DNA of 64,000 nt from Stichopus chloronotus (lineage: Eukaryota; Echinodermata; Holothuroidea; Aspidochirotida; Stichopodidae): assembly GCA_021234535.1 (NCBI GenBank), contig CM037841.1, forward strand, positions 13,412,825 to 13,476,824, given 5' to 3'. This document shows, piece after piece, positions 57,996-64,000 of the stretch. A program made the translations under genes and the position numbers. Below the pieces are notes generated by a model. The model saw nothing but the letters and a program-made list of their open reading frames with translations. It ran no database searches and was not told the origin of the DNA. Positions within the stretch are counted from its first letter, which is position 1; each line of letters starts with the position of its first letter.

Positions 57996-60900
57996 GTACT
58001 ATGGATAGATTTACGTTGAACTGTGTAACGCTAGGCCGATAGTTAGGTTAGGTCGATGGGCAGCAAAACTACAAACTTGTTACTGTTTGTGTTACTGTGT
58101 TAGTCACTGTATTTACTATTAGTATTAAGTTAGTATCACTATCACTGCAGTTTAAGTTCTAACATTGTTACGAAGTCACCCTCCAACCAAGGCTGGGCTA
58201 GCAAAGACTAGGAGTAGGAAGCAGACCTTCTAACCAGTCACACCAAAAATAGCATGATTTATGGCTCTAATTTAGAATCCGTCTCCTCAGTGCCACAGAG
58301 AGAATCATCACCCATGTGCATGCACAGCGCAAGTTGCCCATGTCCTATTTTCACGTACCTTGCAGTTAAATGAAAGCCCCTCTTTATGCAAAGCCCTTCA
58401 TAGACTAATGACTTACAATGCAACCTGCTGTTGGTGTAATTATACTAATCTACAGTGAAAGAGATGAAAATTAATTTTATTGACAACACTCTGATTTTCA
58501 GTGCACTTTACCAGTATACGTTAGTTTTGGGTCAGTTACTCAAATTCGCCATGTGCTAACCGTTTTGAGTATTTTCAGAAATGTCGCAAATGGATTTAAA
58601 AATCCGGGAGATTAGAATGTGAAACCTGGAGGGTGGGAGATCTGTGTATAAACCGGAAGTCTCCTGATAAGCTGGGAGAGTTGACAGGTCCGAGGAAGCA
58701 AACTCAGAGTCAGAGTGGAGCAACACAGTGCCTGAACTATATGTGTAATCTCCATCTAGCAGGCGACTCCTTTTTGAGAGAGTGATACATTTGAAAACAA
58801 ATTGCTGTCACTTATTTTCCCTGTACAATATACGCTTTGTGATCTGTCAAACTCTCATTGACTTAGGCTAACAATAAATTCCACTGGCTGGGGATGACTT
58901 GGTAACTTCACTTAGGCCTAGGTAAGCCTTAGTAAAACACCTAATGTTAGGCCTAGAGAGGTTATTTCAGTCCCATATAGTATTGGGGACAAAACTGTAG
59001 GCCTGCTCGTAGTAGTTAGTGCACTACTACAGCGTTAAGAGGGGATGGTGTTATTACAAGTGTATTTTTGATGAGCCTAATTTTACAAAGTGCCACTGAT
59101 TTGTGGAAAAAACAGAAATTGAACTATGGAAATTCACAGAATTTACCAATGTTAGCAAAACTTTCTAATTTCTAAGATAAGATATTTTGGCAGAAAAAAA
59201 TCATCAATGAAATGTACATGGTTTACAGTTTTTAAGTTTCCTGCATAACTGTACAATTGATATATCAAAGAAACTATTGGAACCCTTTGCAAGTGTAAAA
59301 CCAAAGCTACAGCTGGCCAAAACACCTGATTGAATCAACCAAGTGTTCCCCATGATTGCTAGACCTGATTTCGGTATGCTGAGGTCTTGAAAACTCAAGG
59401 AGGGCAAGTTACTAACGTTAATGCTACTGTTGCCTCAACAAAGCCGTCTTTGTACCGATTCAATCTTAGATCTCAATATTTTAAATCTCTGGGACTGAAA
59501 AAAAGTAGAGTACATTTGACTGTTTATTTAATAACATGAATTCTTCAACTTAAAAATAGTCAGCTCTTCTTTCACTTGCGATGAAATATGCCTGTAATCT
59601 CCAAGGTGGTTAGGTTATTCCCTATACACTAACTACGTTAGAATATAATTATTGTAACTTTTTAAGGTTTTGGGCAATCTTTTGTATTTTTTCAAAAGGG
59701 ATCCTTTTTGTTTATTTTAGTGTTAAAAATGCATGCAAAATAAAGTTTGGTTTACACGAGTACGACATTTTGTGAAGCTCTTAAAGTTGAAGCAGAATAA
59801 AATTATTTCTTTTGATCGAACCTTCGTTACACTTTAGTGGTTTACATTTCAACACTACACTGTGTATATGGATTCCATATCTCTGTGTGCTTTTGCACAC
59901 ATGCAGAGCAATTCTCACACAAGTAATTTGCAATTGCCATTTATGTTTGAAACAGAAATTCACAGAAATGGGAAAGTTGAAAACAAAAAAACACGGAATT
60001 TGAAAAGTTGAAAATAGAATTTTCCATTATGAGACCCGGAAAATTGGGGGCCCTATTTACCCTAAGGCTTACTTAGGCCTAGTAGCAAATAGCCTACGTT
60101 AAGACCTAGGACTACTGTAGACTGCGTTGCCATGAACTTTGCAGTATAGCCTATTTAGTAGACCTGCAAGTAACAAACGAGCAATACATCGACATGTACA
60201 TAATAAGACCTGTGAGCTCTACACTGTTGGGAGCAGCATGCACCATGTTCTCCAAATTCAGTGCCACTCATCATTCAATTATTATGTACAGCAGTAGCTT
60301 GTTGACAAGATTGTTGTCTGTAATTGGCTTCCATACTTGATATACATGTCCTGCCCAACTGTACAGTGTAGCTGTTTAGTATTTCTGTTGCTTACAGTAG
60401 ACCAATATATGTGGTCAGGGCCTACTATAACTTTTCAACAAACAGATTTTTGTAAAACTCCATTAAGTTGATGTGGGCATCGAATTCCTAGCTAAAAGTA
60501 CTGTAGAGTGAGATGCCATACTGTAGTAGTGGTGTACAGTGCTTGTGTATCAGAATTTCTTGTACATATCACAATTGTTACAGAGATGTAAGCCTTGCTT
60601 GTCTCAGCAATACCATCATGTTATCAATTAAAATGAAAACAGCATTGTACTTTTGCAAGTGAAGCAAAATGTAATGTTTTTCCAAGATTTCCAAGTTTTT
60701 CCAAGAACTTTCTGTGTATATTTTGCAATGCATGAAGTCAAAACAGTAAAAGAAGTAACACTGCTTCACTGAGGCCCAGATCATCGTACACAGCCTTAGT
60801 TACTGAATAACAACTGCTTTTGTAAGGCTCTGAATTCCTGGGTTCTGGATATGCAACAGGATGGGACATTGGATACCATTGCAAACCTATAACTGTTTTC

Positions 60901-62200
60901 AGTCAAAAATGACTTGTATTGTAGTGTTTGTCCCTAGACTAACAAAATGAAACTTAAGTCTTTATTTATCTGTGTCAAACTTATGTTTATCTCTTTTTCT
61001 CAAAAATTTGTCATAAGCACTGTAAGTTTTGAAACGTTTACTTCAACTGTCTTACCATAGACTATGCACTACCACTGTTGTGATGACAGAGATACTGTAG
61101 GCCTACCTTAGGCCTATGGTACAATATGGGCATAAATATTTACTTGTAATACTCAAGAAAATATCTTCTCCTTTGAACACCACAACAGTTTCAAATTGTA
61201 CTTGAAACGGGAGTTTGAAGCCAACATGATGAAAAAATTGGTTGATTAACTTTTCTTCTCAAGGAGAACAATTCAGCTCATGATCGTTGGTCGTGAAGAA
61301 TAGTAAAGTCTGTAGTTTTGACCAAGTATCACGGTATCAAGAAATCGGTAGTGTTCTGACTTTCCTGATATTCTTTCAACAGGTTTTGGACGAAAAGATG
61401 TGGTAGAATACCTTTTACAGAATGGTGCAAATGTTCACGCTCGAGATGACGGAGGGTTGAATCCGCTCCATAACGCATGCTCCTTTGGTCATGCAGAGGT
61501 AGTCACCCTTTTGCTCTGTCATGGAGGTGATGCCAATGCCCGAGATAATTGGAACTACACACCGCTCCATGAGGCTGCCATAAAGGGCAAGATAGATGTG
61601 TGCATAGGTGAGTACTGCAACCAGATAACAACTGTCATGTACAGCTTGATTTTGTCGCACGAAGATAGAATTGGATTGCTTATTGCTACATGGAATCCGT
61701 TAAAATTATTATTGCCTCAATATAAATTGCTTCTAGCCTAACTACTACCCAAACCTGTCCATAGCTTTTTCGAGAATGAATACTACAGTAGTTTGAACAG
61801 GTATGTGTAGTTTGTTGTGATCTTACCCAATCATATTAAGTCACCTCCATTGGTGTTTTTTATGTTTATGTAACCTGGAATTGATTTATCTGATTAATTG
61901 TTTGTAGACATTGCTTTGTAATGACTGTACAGGCAGATTGTGTGTAGCTGTCAGAACTCTTGTAGTCACTTTGTGACCCACTTTATTTCAGTTTTGTTGC
62001 AAAATGGGGCTGATCCAAATATTCGAAATACGGACGGAAAGACCCCTCTTGACCTGGCTGACCCTCCTGCAAGGGCAGTGTTGACTGGTGACTACAGGAA
62101 GGATGACCTATTGGAAGCAGCCAGAAGTGGAAATGAAGAGAAGATGATGTCTTTGTTAACACCATTGAATGTTAATTGTCATGCCAGTGACGGTAGAAAG
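57806..62200 (+). CDS. TNKS: Tankyrase (poly-ADP-ribose polymerase), first three coding exons
   Basis: Exons 57806-57995, 61383-61607 and 61992-62200 join in phase (624 nt, 208 residues) and continue beyond the window. Tankyrase PARylates partners such as axin and telomeric proteins. Its ankyrin clusters bind substrates, and SAM and PARP domains lie at the C-terminus. Seen here: [37 protein letters not shown], then [95 protein letters not shown] and [11 protein letters not shown]. This is ankyrin repeat cluster 1 and the start of cluster 2, nearly identical to vertebrate TNKS/TNKS2. Invertebrates usually have one gene, so TNKS is used generically. Intron 1 is 3.4 kb. Confidence 0.95.
57996..61382. 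other. Tankyrase intron 1
   Basis: No other exon is recognised. A dispersed repeat fragment near 58590-58700 (TTAGAATGTGAAAC, then GGGAGAGTTGACAGGTC) also occurs near 38410-38465. Confidence 0.5.
61383..61607 (+). CDS. TNKS: Tankyrase exon 2
   Basis: Acceptor TTCTTTCAACAG, donor G|GTGAGT. It encodes [20 protein letters not shown] through [11 protein letters not shown]: two ankyrin repeats with [20 protein letters not shown] and [12 protein letters not shown]. Confidence 0.96.
61992..62200 (+). CDS. TNKS: Tankyrase exon 3
   Basis: Acceptor CACTTTATTTCAG, donor AAG|GTATCC. It encodes [55 protein letters not shown] and [11 protein letters not shown]. It ends exactly before the expected STPLHLAAG repeat, which is not found in the remaining 1.8 kb. 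Confidence 0.96.
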
Positions 62201-62384
62201 GTATCCAAACCACAACAGAACTTTGGTTTTTATTCCTTTTTTGTTCAGGGAGAAGATAGATACAATACAAAGGGGATTTAGCCACAATTTGCTACACCCC
62301 CAGAAAACTTACAGAAACCTTAGTACTAGAAAATGCATCATATTCTGTTTAGGGATTTGTTTGGTTGTTTATTTTACTTCCACA

Positions 62385-62965
62385 TACTCAGCTATACATT
62401 GAATAAGCAGACACAGCCATTGAAAATAGTAGAGAAGCAAGGTAGGTAGAACTACATATTGTACATGGACCATGGGAAGTCTGAAAAAAAAAAAACTATA
62501 CAAACTTATTTTCAAGCAGACTTTCCATCTTACAACAAAAAGGAAAGGGATGGACAGAGATAGAGAAATTGGGAAAAGAGGAAAAACAATCTGAAACAAA
62601 AACAAAACAAAGCAAAACATTACAAACAAGTAAACAAAGAAAATTAAAAGAGAGTAAGTTAACAATAGCAACTTAGCAAGATGGATCTTGAAACTATTCA
62701 ATGAAATACTGTTACGATGAATATGGCTGGAGATCCTGGTAAAATGATCATGTACTCTGCTTTTTGGTTGAAAACATTTAATCAAGACAGGTGCTAGCAG
62801 TCCATGGAAATACTTGTAAATGAAAATGTCTGATTGGTGTAAGAATACATTATGTATGTAGAGGATATGATAGGATGCAGTAGCAAAGAAACTTCTGTAG
62901 CACAATAAATGAATAATTTTTCTTAGCAGCTGTGATAGAAGCAACTGAAGGAATGACATGAGAAA
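62385..62965 (-). mobile_element. LINE 3' fragment, RT C-terminal region
   Basis: The - strand frame reads YKYFHGLLAPVLIKCF, VHDHFTRISSHIHRNSISLN and SFKIHLAKLLL, the post-RT C-terminal pattern of LINE proteins. It then runs into a U-rich 3' UTR read as F/L-rich translation. It is the same family as the fragment at 10935-11595. It lies in tankyrase intron 3. Confidence 0.7.
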
Positions 62966-64000
62966 CTTTAATCTACATTTTGCGATTGCCATACTCCTCC
63001 CTTCATCGTGTTTCCATCCATCTAGCTCTACAGTATTAACTAAAGATATGTCCTATCTCAAAGTGAAAACTGTTTTTAAATAAGATGTTGAAACTACAGT
63101 ATCATTTAAGATACCCATTATTTGCATATCACTCACTTCTCACTTACCATTTGAAATTAATGTATTTTGCCTAAACTCCTTGGTATTGCATCCTATCGAC
63201 CCCCTACACAAAACTTTTCTTCAAAGTTTCTGTAAATTGTATGTGAGGTGTACTAAATGATCAGGTAGATGTACAAGTTAGATGAGAAGCAGTCTATTGT
63301 CAGCATACCAGTCGCTAGATATAGCAAGTATAAAATCTGTAAAACCTATTAAAAATCAAGAAAATCAGAAAGTGATTTTATAGATCTTCAATACAATATG
63401 GTATAATGGTAAGACTCTGAAAAATGGCAAGTGAGCTACTTCAACAAGGTTTTGAAAAGTTGATCTTTTCTTGGTCACAAGTAAACTTATGGTAAAAGTG
63501 ACACAAAATGCAGATAAAATACTCTGACAGGAGAATCTATAAGCCTGCTTAGCTTTTGAATACATTTGAATACATAATAGAGAGTTGGAATCATAAATCA
63601 GTTTCTTTTTACTGATGTATGCATAACGTATGTTTGTCAGTGAGTTTCTATCTGTCTACATGGTCTTTTTTTTAATTCACTTGTGAATGTCACCTGCCTG
63701 AGGATGGGGCTCTCCCCATGAAACTTGAAGCAGAAATATGAGTTACAAATTTGTCAGTGAAGGTCAAAGTCAGCCAAATATGTCATAGCCACCACAAAAA
63801 AAAACATTGTTTAAGCCCCATTTTTGCACAAATGAATATTCATATCCACTCTCATTGGTCTGTTTGATTTCAAGTAATCTGGATTGACTGCTATGCTTTC
63901 TTGGAGAGTGTCAATTTTGTCAGGCCAACAAAAATGTTGAGACAATTTTCTTATTCAAGTATCTAGAAGACAAGTGAATATCTCTTTCAGATTTTGTGAC
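62966..64000. other. Tankyrase intron 3, no feature seen
   Basis: AT-rich sequence with no recognised exon. The window ends just after TCTCTTTCAG|ATTTTGTGAC, a good acceptor whose following bases do not read as the expected ankyrin sequence. Confidence 0.4.

Noticed and set aside
62369..62992. 207-codon hydrophobic protein on the - strand
   Set aside because: Only its first part has protein-like sequence, which is the C-terminus of a LINE RT; the rest is U-rich 3' UTR.

Overview
The window is eukaryotic nuclear DNA from an animal. It is AT-rich, with short coding exons (77-302 bp for the best gene) separated by GT/AG introns of several kilobases that are full of satellites and transposon debris. 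Gene content (SRCR-type lysyl oxidase, alpha-L-iduronidase, tankyrase), BEL/Pao and LINE remnants, hAT-like miniature elements and a tRNA-derived SINE suggest a marine invertebrate deuterostome. An echinoderm is my best guess, possibly a sea cucumber, but this is inference.

Layout. (1) Positions 1-9.6 kb, + strand: the 3' part of a lysyl-oxidase-like gene. One exon holds the C-terminal half of an SRCR domain and is followed by the complete copper/LTQ catalytic domain in four exons. Its introns hold a serine-protease-like relic, a BEL/Pao gag relic and a 366-bp hAT-type miniature element with a perfect 8-bp target duplication. (2) 9.9-12.4 kb: a minisatellite interrupted by a LINE 3' fragment. 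(3) 12.5-43.1 kb, - strand: a complete alpha-L-iduronidase gene, which I assembled as 13 coding exons with matching phases (631 codons including stop, both catalytic glutamates present). Its introns carry the main repeat family of the window (modules of about 150 bp containing nuclear-receptor DR1 sites), a 32-bp minisatellite of about 1.2 kb, 28-, 44-, 69- and 227-bp tandem arrays, a foldback element and a tRNA-Ala-derived SINE. The lysyl oxidase and iduronidase genes converge tail to tail. (4) 43.7-44.5 kb, - strand: an open endonuclease domain of a non-LTR retrotransposon with no reverse transcriptase after it. (5) 47.1-47.5 kb, - strand: an unrecognised exon that looks coding. 50.15 kb, + strand: a possible short first exon. 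(6) 48.3-49.2 kb and 52.7-56.3 kb: DNA transposons. The second region is a 256-bp satellite array interrupted by a 1.9-kb element with long inverted repeats and by a LINE 3' tail. (7) 57.8-62.2 kb, + strand: the first three coding exons of tankyrase (208 residues, first ankyrin cluster). The SAM and PARP domains lie beyond the window.

The genes belong to unrelated pathways: extracellular matrix crosslinking, lysosomal glycosaminoglycan degradation, and poly-ADP-ribosylation/Wnt/telomere control. I see no operon-like arrangement. The most unusual content is the repeat architecture: dozens of copies of a module containing a DR1 hormone-receptor element, and nested insertions whose order can be read from unit spacing.
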